Assembly (NCBI GenBank): GCA_910579595.1
Contig: CAJTVM010000084.1
Coordinates: 1-10,804 of the forward strand
DNA length: 10,804 bases
Reading direction: 5' to 3'
Origin: an uncultured Oscillospiraceae bacterium
GTDB lineage: Bacteria > Bacillota > Clostridia > Oscillospirales > Oscillospiraceae
The notes under the pieces were generated by a model. The model had not been told where the DNA came from. It saw nothing but the letters and a program-made list of their open reading frames with translations, and ran no database searches. This document shows, in pieces, positions 1 through 6,101 of this stretch (position 1 is its first letter; each line of letters begins with the position of its first letter). The position numbers were made by a program, and so were the translations under genes.

Positions 1-765
1 CACCGTGATGGTGCTGCCGCCGTTGATCTGCGACGGGATGGTGATGGAGGACGGCATGGACGGCGGGGTGTTGGTGACTATGGTGCCATCGTCGGACACC
101 CACAGATCCTTGGGCAGGATCATGGCAAAGCGGATGCCCACCGCTCTGGTGCATGCGTTGTTCTTACTGCCGCTGGTATAGGTTTCCGACTTGCCAGCCA
201 AATTGATGTCTAAGACGCTCGGAATGCCATATGAAGCTGTGCAGGCAGGGGAACGAAGCCACCATGGGTAAGCTGAACCGTTTAGCGTTGTAATTCGCTT
301 ACTGGCTCCGAGTATTGGCGGACAGTCATTAAAGTAAGACAGACAAGCACCCTCATTGGTAGGTATCAATCCGTGACCAACATTTACCTCTGCGGCACTC
401 AGTAGAAAAATTTCAACCAGTAGGCCCATTGCCCCACTGGTGACAGTTTTTTCATAGCCATTCCCCGCCCGATACGGAATCTTGACCTGCTTGATAGACG
501 CCCTGATGTCGACATCGAACAGGTTGAGAATTGTACGGTTGAGATACTTATGGATATCGCTGTTGGCGTAGTCGTTTACATTGGATCTATGCCACTGCCG
601 CTTTTCATAGCAGTCCTTTATCAGCACCCACGTCCCGTCACAGGACGCGTCATACATCGTCCCCGGCAGGCCCTGGTGCACCACAATGAACTCCTTGGCC
701 ACGCCATCAACGTTCAGCTTGACGATGCTGCCAACCGCCTTATTGCCTAATTTCACAAGTGCCAT
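1..765 (-). CDS. DUF6273-type phage tail fibre / receptor-binding protein, partial (3' end off window)
   Basis: The reading frame is open from ATG at 765 to the left edge (255 codons, no stop). An RBS-like AGGGGGTGAGGGGAT lies directly upstream. The N-terminus reads MALVKLGNKAVGSIVKL. Residues about 25-220 match my memory of the DUF6273 pattern in clostridial phage proteins: a CDGTWVLIKDCYEKRQWH stretch, an IKQVKIPYR stretch, then PWWLRSP (167-173) and VGIRFAMILP (209-218). After that a Thr/Ser/Pro-rich linker leads into what looks like an Ig/FN3-like domain (ITIPSQINGGSTITV) cut by the window edge. It is the last gene of the tail operon, 13 nt after the collar fibre gene. Its position suggests a distal fibre or receptor-binding protein; that role is inferred. 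GC drops to about 49% at 181-600 while the part at 1-60 is about 63%, which suggests module exchange. Confidence 0.8.
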   Translation of the reverse strand, partial: MALVKLGNKAVGSIVKLNVDGVAKEFIVVHQGLPGTMYDASCDGTWVLIKDCYEKRQWHRSNVNDYANSDIHKYLNRTILNLFDVDIRASIKQVKIPYRAGNGYEKTVTSGAMGLLVEIFLLSAAEVNVGHGLIPTNEGACLSYFNDCPPILGASKRITTLNGSAYPWWLRSPACTASYGIPSVLDINLAGKSETYTSGSKNNACTRAVGIRFAMILPKDLWVSDDGTIVTNTPPSMPSSITIPSQINGGSTITV

Positions 766-778
766 ATCCCCTCACCCC

Positions 779-1456
779 CTAAAATTCCAGCCGCCCCAGG
801 GCGGCGTTCCAAACGCCCGTGCACACCAGCCCCGTCAGGCTCTCGAAGGTCACCGTGAACGGGTTACCGGACACGTCGGTGTTGTACATCAGCTCAATCA
901 GCGCCAGCCGGGCATCCAGCCCCGCGTACAGTCCCAGCAGGTACGGGTGGGCCTTGGGATCTGCGTCGTGGTTGGCGACAGCCTCCGCCAGCTCCTGGTG
1001 CGTCACCCACGCCCCCGCCGGATAGTCCAGCTTGGCCCCGGCGTCCGGCCCAATCACCATCAGCACCGGGTAGCGGCGCACGCACCCGCCGTATTTCAGG
1101 GGCACGGCGGTGTCCGGGCAGTCGCTGAGATCCCCGTAGAGGATCAGCGCCTCCTCCCCCTCCGCGCCCAGGGCGAACACGCCGAACTCGTTGATCTGGA
1201 AGGGTTCCTCCACCCCGCCGTCCAAATCGGAGCGGTATTCGATCTCCAGGCTGACGGTGCAGTCCCGCCGGACAGGCGCGGTGGAGGCTGCCGTGGCGCG
1301 GGATTCCACCAGCCCCGCCAGCGTCCGCCAGTCCGTGTCCTCGCTCAGGATGCCGGAGCCTACCTCCACCCGGGTGATTTCCAGCTCCCCGCCCTGGGCG
1401 AACAGCTTGGCCTGGAGGGCGAACCCGGCCTTTGTCATGTAAACGTTATAGCCCAA
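779..1456 (-). CDS. Phage tail-collar fibre protein (DUF3751/PF12571-like)
   Basis: This 225-aa protein probably links the tail fibre to the baseplate. The N-terminus (GYNVYMTKAGFALQAKLFAQ, then a GGELEITRVEVGSG stretch) and the QINEFGVFAL segment are typical of the tail-collar fibre family, which attaches to baseplate wedge proteins. I chose TTG at 1456: the family usually starts two or three residues before the YNVY/MTKAG block, and GAGGTG lies 6 nt upstream. An ATG seven codons in has no comparable RBS, and longer starts run into the hairpin region upstream. The C-terminal part (about 170-225) is probably the variable or adaptor end that meets the next fibre. The gene lies after XkdU, across an 81-nt gap holding a strong hairpin, and is followed 13 nt later by the DUF6273 gene. 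Family assignment is from memory of motifs. Confidence 0.8.
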   Translation of the reverse strand: MGYNVYMTKAGFALQAKLFAQGGELEITRVEVGSGILSEDTDWRTLAGLVESRATAASTAPVRRDCTVSLEIEYRSDLDGGVEEPFQINEFGVFALGAEGEEALILYGDLSDCPDTAVPLKYGGCVRRYPVLMVIGPDAGAKLDYPAGAWVTHQELAEAVANHDADPKAHPYLLGLYAGLDARLALIELMYNTDVSGNPFTVTFESLTGLVCTGVWNAALGRLEF

Positions 1457-1474
1457 AATGATCACCTCACAAAA

Positions 1475-1550
1475 TTTTACCCCAGGGGGTATTTTTATGG
1501 GCATTCCCCCGCTTGCGCGGGGGAACGTCCCGGACTTTTACCCCAGGAGG
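1475..1550 (-). repeat. 15-bp imperfect direct repeats bounding a 61-bp segment at the XkdU-fibre junction
   Basis: On the plus strand TTTTACCCCAGGGGG (1475-1489) and TTTTACCCCAGGAGG (1536-1550) match at 14 of 15 bases, offset by 61 bp. On the coding strand the right copy encodes the last codons and TAA stop of XkdU. The left copy repeats that end in the intergenic region, just before the collar gene RBS. This looks like either a small duplication or an insertion that duplicated its target. Confidence 0.75.
1503..1526 (-). other. GNRA-capped hairpin resembling a type I-E CRISPR repeat
   Basis: In the operon sense the RNA would form a 10-bp stem, GTTCCCCCGC with GCGGGGGAAT (the outermost pair is G-U), capped by the GNRA tetraloop GCAA. 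No U-run follows in either direction, so it is not a rho-independent terminator. The core closely resembles the E. coli type I-E repeat core GTTCCCCGCGCCAGCGGGGA, with one extra C-G pair and GCAA in place of GCCA. Only one copy is present in the window and no cas genes are seen. A generic mRNA-stabilising or processing hairpin remains possible. Confidence 0.7.
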
Positions 1551-2161
1551 GATTGTCCGTCCGCCATGGGCAGCGCCACCGTGCTGGAGCGCACCCCCAT
1601 CAGGGCGGCGGCGTCCAGCCGCCCCGCCGGCAGCGCGGCCCGGTACATGGGCGGCGCGGTGCGGGCAATGCGCGGGCCAAGCGCCGCCCGGATGGGGATG
1701 TCCAGCCGCACAGGGATCACCAGCGCCCAGTCCAGGTGGGCGGGCATGATCTCCCGCAGCCGCCCCTTCAGCACCTCCGCCCCGGGGGGCAGTTTCCCGC
1801 CGCCGTCCACCTCCAGCTCCACCCGGTACTCGCCGAACACCTCAATGACCGTCACCGGCACCCCCAGCATGGTCTCCGCCACCGCCTTTACCACCGCCGG
1901 GGTGGTGGTGTCCCGGCCCTGGAGCTTGGCCACGATCTGCCGCCGCCGGGTGTCAAGTGCCAAACCCTCACAGGCCCCCAGCCCCAGCGCGTCCTCCCAG
2001 TACCACAGCCCCCAGTCGGCGGTGTACGGGCTGAGCTGGGCCAGCAGCTCGTCCCTGGCCTGCCACATGAGGTTTACCTCCGGCTGGAGGGCCTCCTGGA
2101 AGGTGGTGGTCTCCCGGCTGTCCGGGTAGTTCTCCGGCAGATAGGACATCAATTCCCTCAT
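1538..2161 (-). CDS. xkdU: Baseplate/tail protein XkdU-like (DUF2313/YmfQ family)
   Basis: This 207-aa protein belongs to the YmfQ/XkdU family, which caps the baseplate wedge (equivalent in position to P2 gpI). The N-terminal half carries the family pattern: MSYLPENYPDS, a helical PEVNLMWQARDELLAQL stretch, then WGLWYWEDALGLG and a DTRRRQIVAKLQGRDTTTP stretch, which continues into an ETMLGVPVTVIE beta segment. ATG at 2161 overlaps the baseplate J stop (ATGA) and has GGAGGTG 8 nt upstream. An in-frame ATG at 2149 is also preceded by GAGGG and could be used. The gene lies between baseplate J and the collar fibre, as in PBSX. Its last codons and stop lie in the right copy of a 15-bp direct repeat, so the C-terminus may have been altered by a small duplication. 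Confidence 0.85.
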   Translation of the reverse strand: MRELMSYLPENYPDSRETTTFQEALQPEVNLMWQARDELLAQLSPYTADWGLWYWEDALGLGACEGLALDTRRRQIVAKLQGRDTTTPAVVKAVAETMLGVPVTVIEVFGEYRVELEVDGGGKLPPGAEVLKGRLREIMPAHLDWALVIPVRLDIPIRAALGPRIARTAPPMYRAALPAGRLDAAALMGVRSSTVALPMADGQSLLG

Positions 2162-3204
2162 GTCAGGTGCACCTCCCCGGTGACGGGCACCTCGTCGGAG
2201 GCCAGCTCCAGGTTGCCCCACACGCCGTTAACGGTCAGCCCGCTGTAGTCCACCACGCCGTCGCAGGACAGCAGCAGCGCCCCCACCCTGCGCACGAAAA
2301 CCGTGAACTCCTCAAAGGCCAGCCCCGTCAGGTATGCGTCTAATTTGGACACAAAGGCCGCTTCTACGGCGGGCAGGGACGCGCCGGGGTGTAATACCAC
2401 CTGGGCGCTCACCCCCACCTCCACGGCCTTGGCGGAGGCCACGGTGACGTCCGCGCCCACGGGCCGCTGGCTCTCAATGTACGCCTTGCAGGCGTCCACC
2501 ACCACATGATCCACCGGGCGGCGGTCGTAGCCTGCGATGAGCACCAGCACCGTGCCGGGGCCTTTCCACAGCGGCGTCACCCGCACCGCCCCCACCCCGT
2601 CCACGCTCAGCGCCCACTCCCGGTAGTGGGCCGGGTTGCCGCTGGTGGGCGGGCGCTTGCGCTTCTCGTCCAGCCGCTCGTACAGGGGCGCGTCCCCCTC
2701 CGGGTCGGCGCCGCCCTCCGTGGGGCCGCATTCAAAGCGCTCCAGCCCGGGGATATTGCGCAGGATCTGGTTGATAGAGCCGGCGGGGACGTTGTATTTC
2801 TGTCCCACCGCCCCCGCCTGGAGGTATCCGGCGGCGGAGCCGTCCCGGATCACAGCGTCCGCCGCCAGCTGGAACTCCAGCCCCCCGGCGTAGAACGCGG
2901 TGCCCGCCGGGATCTCCACCCCGTCCCGGCCAAAGAGCCGGACCTTCCCCGCGGCCTTTGTGCCTGCCCGGCGGACCATGGCAAACAGCGCCGCATGGGC
3001 GTCCAGGTACGGCCCGCTGTCCTCATTGACGTAGAACGCCTCAATGAGCTCATCCAGCGTCATGAATACCCGCCAGATTTCAAAGGCGATGGGCGCGGCC
3101 TGGTCGTAGGCGTAGGAGCCCTCCCGGGTCTGCAAATCAGTGTCCATCCGGCTGAGAATCCGCTCCAGGATGGTTTCCGGCGTGATGTTTTCAAACAAAG
3201 GCAT
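2158..3204 (-). CDS. xkdT: Baseplate J family protein (XkdT-like, baseplate wedge)
   Basis: This 348-aa protein is the gpJ-like baseplate wedge component that helps turn contact with the host into sheath contraction. The N-terminus (MPLFENITPETILERILSRM) and the ENITPETILERI plus SYAYDQAAPIAFE pattern are typical of baseplate J proteins. A beta-rich central part follows (VEIPAGTAFYAGGLEFQLA and the GAVGQKYNVPAGSI block), and then the PAHYREWALSVDGVGAVRVT stretch characteristic of the family. Length is similar to PBSX XkdT. ATG at 3204 lies 14 nt inside the XkdS reading frame, with GAGGCGG upstream, and the stop overlaps the XkdU start. Both overlaps suggest translational coupling. Confidence 0.92.
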   Translation of the reverse strand: MPLFENITPETILERILSRMDTDLQTREGSYAYDQAAPIAFEIWRVFMTLDELIEAFYVNEDSGPYLDAHAALFAMVRRAGTKAAGKVRLFGRDGVEIPAGTAFYAGGLEFQLAADAVIRDGSAAGYLQAGAVGQKYNVPAGSINQILRNIPGLERFECGPTEGGADPEGDAPLYERLDEKRKRPPTSGNPAHYREWALSVDGVGAVRVTPLWKGPGTVLVLIAGYDRRPVDHVVVDACKAYIESQRPVGADVTVASAKAVEVGVSAQVVLHPGASLPAVEAAFVSKLDAYLTGLAFEEFTVFVRRVGALLLSCDGVVDYSGLTVNGVWGNLELASDEVPVTGEVHLT

Positions 3205-3619
3205 AAAAGTCCGCCTCCCCGTAAATTGTGACTGCCGTCCCCTTCACCGTCAGCCTTGCGCTGTCAAAGGTGACAGAAATATCCCGCACCGCCGTGATAT
3301 AGGGGTTGATGAGTAGGCACTCCCGCAGGTAGCGGGGGGCCTCGGCGGTTTTGATGGAATCGCTGTACGCCTGGCCCAGCAGGCTCTCGAACTCGGAGCC
3401 GTAGGCCCAGGAGTAGATTTCATATTTGAACCTGGGCGTGCGCAGCGCCCGCCAGATCCACACCTTCAGCGCCTCCTTGCCCTCCACCACCACCGGTTCG
3501 CCGCCCCGGAATACGGGCACATCGTTCACAAAATCCCAGGCTGCCTCCCTGCAAAGGGGAAGCGCTTGACTGCCGTTGTCCTCAACTGGCCCCGGGTCAA
3601 TCATGGGGAAAATACTCAT
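3191..3619 (-). CDS. xkdS: XkdS-like baseplate protein (DUF2634)
   Basis: This 142-aa protein (MSIFPMIDPG at the N-terminus) shows the DUF2634 pattern: the ALKVWIWRALRTPRFKYEIY segment at residues 50-69, followed by WAYGSEFESLLGQ, and a short beta-rich C-terminal half. The family resembles the gp25/lysozyme-like wedge protein of contractile machines; that parallel is inference. ATG at 3619 overlaps the XkdR stop as ATGA, so the start is fixed by coupling. A longer open frame upstream lies inside XkdR and is not used. The gene sits between XkdR and baseplate J, as in PBSX. Confidence 0.87.
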   Translation of the reverse strand: MSIFPMIDPGPVEDNGSQALPLCREAAWDFVNDVPVFRGGEPVVVEGKEALKVWIWRALRTPRFKYEIYSWAYGSEFESLLGQAYSDSIKTAEAPRYLRECLLINPYITAVRDISVTFDSARLTVKGTAVTIYGEADFYAFV

Positions 3620-4044
3620 ACCGCCTCCGCCACCTTCATGATGATGTAAAATACCTGGTCGTCTTGGGTGAGCAGCAGCACCTCGTCCCCCGACTCCAGG
3701 TCCAGCTCCAGCTGCTCCACCGTGGCTTTGTCGATGACGGTATCGGTGCTGTGCACCTGCCCGGTGACCGAGCCGGACAGCCCCCTGTAGTCGCTGTTGG
3801 GGCTGGTGGTCTTGGTTTTCCACCTGGCCCCCTTCACCAGCCGCTCATTCACCCGCAGCGCACTGGGCGGCTGATTCAGCCCCGACACGTTGACGGTGAG
3901 GGGCGCGGTGCCCACCACCCGCCCCAGCCGCATCCGGGCCTGGATGGCGCCCAGCCCCGCCTGGGCGCTGGCGCGGCTTTCGCCGGTTTCCAGATCCATG
4001 CCCCGGGCCAGCGCCGCCAGGGCGGCGTATGGATTGCCGTCCAT
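3616..4044 (-). CDS. xkdR: XkdR-like protein (DUF2577)
   Basis: This 142-aa protein begins MDGNPYAALAALARGM. It has a beta-barrel-like central segment (RMRLGRVVGTAPLTVNVSGL) and a C-terminal LESGDEVLLLTQDDQVFYII stretch, the pattern of DUF2577 proteins. OB-fold-like proteins of this type sit at the tail tip between hub and wedge. The middle (about residues 70-100, KTKTTSPNSDYRGLSG) is polar and likely an exposed loop. The start has GAGGGGGA 6 nt upstream. It begins 12 nt after XkdQ and ends overlapping XkdS by four bases. The product name rests on order plus motif pattern; the exact role in the baseplate is inferred. Confidence 0.83.
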   Translation of the reverse strand: MDGNPYAALAALARGMDLETGESRASAQAGLGAIQARMRLGRVVGTAPLTVNVSGLNQPPSALRVNERLVKGARWKTKTTSPNSDYRGLSGSVTGQVHSTDTVIDKATVEQLELDLESGDEVLLLTQDDQVFYIIMKVAEAV

Positions 4045-4056
4045 GCTCAGTCCCCC

Positions 4057-5058
4057 TCACTTTTTCCCCTCGCTCCCCGCCGTCTGGCTGTCCATCACCG
4101 CCTCCAGCGACAGGGTGAGCTTGGTCTGGTAAATATTCCGCGTCCAGGTATGGGTGTCGGACAGGATCCAGAACAGCCCGTCTGTCCCTGTCACCGGCTC
4201 GTGGACCACCACCGTGCTCCCGGTGATCAGCCGCAGATCCCCCAGGGCGTTGGCGGTGATGGTGGTTTTCAGCCCGTTCTCCTTCAGCACCTGGGCCGCG
4301 TGGCCCTCCGGGTCGTCATAGGCCCCAGAGCGGATGGCCGTCTGCATCAGCCCGTACAGGGCCACCGCGGCGCTGTCCTCCTGCTTTTTGACGAGGTTGT
4401 ACCCATCGTCGTAGATGGCCACCGAGTTGATCATGGAGCTGGCGCTCTCCTTGGTGACGCAGGACAGCAGATTGCTCCCCGGGGCCAGGATGACGGATTC
4501 CGGGGACTGCGCCATCTCCACCACCTCCAGGCTGGCCCCTCGGAAGCGGATGCGGTATTTCTTTCCCGTCTGGTCGGCGGCCAGGGTGTACATGGTCATG
4601 ATGATTTTGTACAGCGGCGCCCCCATAAAATTCCGGGTGATGGGCACCCCCGTGGCCGCCAGCGCCCCCACCGGGATGCCAAACTGGCCGCACACCATGG
4701 CGGTGACCGCCTCCGCCGTCTGGCCCTCCACCCGCAGGAAGGTACTGTTCCGGGTGAGGTACAGCCCCTTGTCGTAGGCGGTGACGTCAATGGTCTTGCC
4801 CAGGCTGTCCCGGGTGCGCTCCAGGGCGTAGGCGTCCATGAGCAGATCCCCGCCCCGCCAGAACCGCACCGAGCCGCCCAGCCCGGTGGGCGCCCTGGGC
4901 AGATGGGTGTCATCCTGGCAGATAACAGGCGCGTAGGACAGCGTCCGGGCGGCGTTGCGCCAGTCCCCGCTCCAGGTGATGGAGCGGCACAGCTCGGTGA
5001 TGTTGGCGGTGGCGCCGTCCGGGCTGGTGGCCCGGAGCTTCACATATTCCTGTTCCAT
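4057..5058 (-). CDS. xkdQ: XkdQ/YqbQ-like baseplate hub protein (gpD-like)
   Basis: This 333-aa protein (MEQEYVKLRATSPDGATANI) fits the XkdQ/YqbQ family, the central hub below the tail tube, related in fold to P2 gpD and gp27. Recognisable blocks are the N-terminal beta domain with ITWSGDWRNAARTLSYAPV, the middle IDVTAYDKGLYLTRNSTFLR stretch, and the repeated beta strands around residues 175-215 (KKYRIRFRGASLEVVEM). The C-terminal GLFWILSDTHTW stretch is followed by the final beta strand. ATG at 5058 lies 7 nt after the XkdP stop with a GAGGCGG-like RBS. The order LysM protein then hub then DUF2577 is the usual Xkd layout. No catalytic motif was seen. Confidence 0.87.
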   Translation of the reverse strand: MEQEYVKLRATSPDGATANITELCRSITWSGDWRNAARTLSYAPVICQDDTHLPRAPTGLGGSVRFWRGGDLLMDAYALERTRDSLGKTIDVTAYDKGLYLTRNSTFLRVEGQTAEAVTAMVCGQFGIPVGALAATGVPITRNFMGAPLYKIIMTMYTLAADQTGKKYRIRFRGASLEVVEMAQSPESVILAPGSNLLSCVTKESASSMINSVAIYDDGYNLVKKQEDSAAVALYGLMQTAIRSGAYDDPEGHAAQVLKENGLKTTITANALGDLRLITGSTVVVHEPVTGTDGLFWILSDTHTWTRNIYQTKLTLSLEAVMDSQTAGSEGKK

Positions 5059-5065
5059 GTCCGCC

Positions 5066-5869
5066 TCATTTCAGTCCGATGGCGGCCCGTGCGGCGGCTA
5101 CCGCCCCACGGGCCATCGCGTCAGCCGCCGATTGCGCGGAGCCCGTTTCCACCGGCCCGGACGCCGTTTTTGCCGTGCCGCCGCTCTGGACCCTGCCGGG
5201 GGACGCCGGGGCCGGGGTGGCCGCGTATCCCGTCAGCGCCCCCTTGTCCGGCAGGGTGAGCACCTGGCCGGGATAGATGAGGTTGGGGTTTTTGATGCCG
5301 TTGGCGGTGGCCAGCTTGTAGGCCAGCGAGCCGTCCCCGTAAAACCGTTTGCAGATGGCCCACAGGCTGTCCCCCTTCACCACCGTGTAGCTCCCCGCCG
5401 TCTGGGGCGGCGTCTCCACCGGGCGTCCGGCATTCTGGGTGACCTTCTCCACCTTTGCCTCGTCCAGGAAGCGGTACTCGTACAGCGGCAGCTTGCAGTA
5501 CACGTCGTTGGTGCCGTCCTGTTCCCCGTAGTCCAGCGCCCCCAGCAGCACGGGGATGTTGATGCCGGTTCCGGTGACGATATACCGGCACACGTTGGCG
5601 TCCCGGCTCCAGCCGGTGAGCTGCTCGATGTACCGCTGGGGCTCCGCCGCCGCCCCGGCGGTCATGAAGGGATAGGTCTGGGCGGGCAGCTCAAATTCCA
5701 GCGTCCCGGTAAACAGGCTTTTCAGCCCCGGCAGGGCCACCTGTCCCGTCTGGGCCATATCCAGCCGCTCCACCGCCCGTCCCGCCGCCATGGGGTAGCT
5801 GGACGGCGTTACCGGCAGGGTGAGCGCCTGGTTTTTGTCCGTATTTTTCAAAATGATGACGCGCTCCAT
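5066..5869 (-). CDS. xkdP: LysM domain tail protein (XkdP-like)
   Basis: This 267-aa protein begins MERVIILKNTDKN. The first 140 residues are the XkdP/gpU-like tail domain (for example SLFTGTLEFELPAQTYP and INIPVLLGALDYGEQDG). Residues about 160-208 are a clear LysM peptidoglycan-binding domain: YTVVKGDSLWAICKRFYG, then LATANGIKNPNLIYPGQVLT. The last 60 residues are an Ala/Gly/Thr-rich tail. LysM proteins here connect the tape measure end to the hub. The start is fixed by AAGGAGG 7 nt upstream of ATG 5869; an upstream in-frame ATG at 5902 has no RBS. Its Shine-Dalgarno (5877-5883) overlaps the -35 box of the plus-strand small-gene promoter. Confidence 0.92.
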   Translation of the reverse strand: MERVIILKNTDKNQALTLPVTPSSYPMAAGRAVERLDMAQTGQVALPGLKSLFTGTLEFELPAQTYPFMTAGAAAEPQRYIEQLTGWSRDANVCRYIVTGTGINIPVLLGALDYGEQDGTNDVYCKLPLYEYRFLDEAKVEKVTQNAGRPVETPPQTAGSYTVVKGDSLWAICKRFYGDGSLAYKLATANGIKNPNLIYPGQVLTLPDKGALTGYAATPAPASPGRVQSGGTAKTASGPVETGSAQSAADAMARGAVAAARAAIGLK

Positions 5870-5881
5870 AAAAAAACCTCC

Positions 5882-5910
5882 TTGCGCCCCCCGCTTGTCC
5901 ATGCTATAAT
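5882..5910 (+). promoter_or_regulatory. Extended -10 sigma-70/A promoter for the 43-aa gene
   Basis: The -10 is a perfect TATAAT (5905-5910) preceded by the TGn element TGC. A weak -35, TTGCGC, is at 5882-5887 with a 17-bp spacer. It points away from XkdP, against the tail operon. A perfect consensus -10 with TGn inside a GC-rich region is unlikely by chance. A start point near 5917 is expected. Confidence 0.8.
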
Positions 5911-5933
5911 GGCCTCATAAGGAGGTGCGGACA

Positions 5934-6065
5934 ATGAATATGTCTGAAAGTTCCAGGCTGATCCTCGGCCTCAGGGCCAAGGGGTGGACTGACACAGAAA
6001 TTGCTGATTTTATCCTCTGGATTGAGACGGGAGAAGAACAGTACAAGCCAAAAAAGGAATCCTGA
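5934..6065 (+). CDS. Small 43-aa plus-strand protein, moron-like, unknown function
   Basis: This unrecognised 43-aa protein opposes the tail operon in the gap between tape measure and XkdP. It reads MNMSESSRLILGLRAKGWTD followed by TEIADFILWIETGEEQYKPK and KES. Two short helices (about 6-16 and 19-32) around a GW turn give a helix-turn-helix-like outline; the C-terminus is charged. No signal peptide or membrane segment is seen. Translation signals are excellent: AAGGAGG (5919-5925) lies 8 nt before ATG. The promoter TATAAT sits 23 nt upstream of the start codon, and a rho-independent terminator follows 5 nt after the TGA. Being complete with its own signals, it can be made when the tail operon is off, as in a lysogen. 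DNA binding is conceivable but unproven; I do not assign a function. Confidence 0.85.
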   Translation: MNMSESSRLILGLRAKGWTDTEIADFILWIETGEEQYKPKKES

Positions 6066-6070
6066 TTGGA

Positions 6071-6101
6071 CGCCGGGGCCATCCCGGCGCCCTTTTATTT
6101 T
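6071..6101 (+). terminator. Rho-independent terminator of the 43-aa gene
   Basis: The perfect 7-bp stem CGCCGGG/CCCGGCG (6071-6077 with 6083-6089) has loop GCCAT and is followed by the T-rich tract TTTTATTTT (6093-6101). On the minus strand no U-run follows, so it stops only plus-strand transcription. It overlaps the stop codon of the tape measure gene. Confidence 0.85.

Noticed and set aside
1503..1526. Rho-independent terminator between XkdU and the collar fibre
   Set aside because: The stem is strong but no T-run follows on either strand, and the downstream gene belongs to the same operon.
1475..1550. CRISPR array
   Set aside because: Only one repeat-like hairpin is present; the two flanking 15-bp repeats are a different sequence, and there are no further repeats or cas genes.
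686..2248. Plus-strand open frame of 520 codons opposite the collar fibre, XkdU and baseplate J genes
   Set aside because: It is a high-GC antisense shadow: the protein is Pro/Arg/His/Gly-rich and low-complexity, and the minus strand carries recognisable tail genes with RBSs.
3664..5259. Plus-strand open frame of 531 codons opposite XkdR, XkdQ and XkdP
   Set aside because: Same shadow type, with His/Gln/Arg/Pro-rich translation and no plausible RBS; real genes with known motifs lie on the minus strand.
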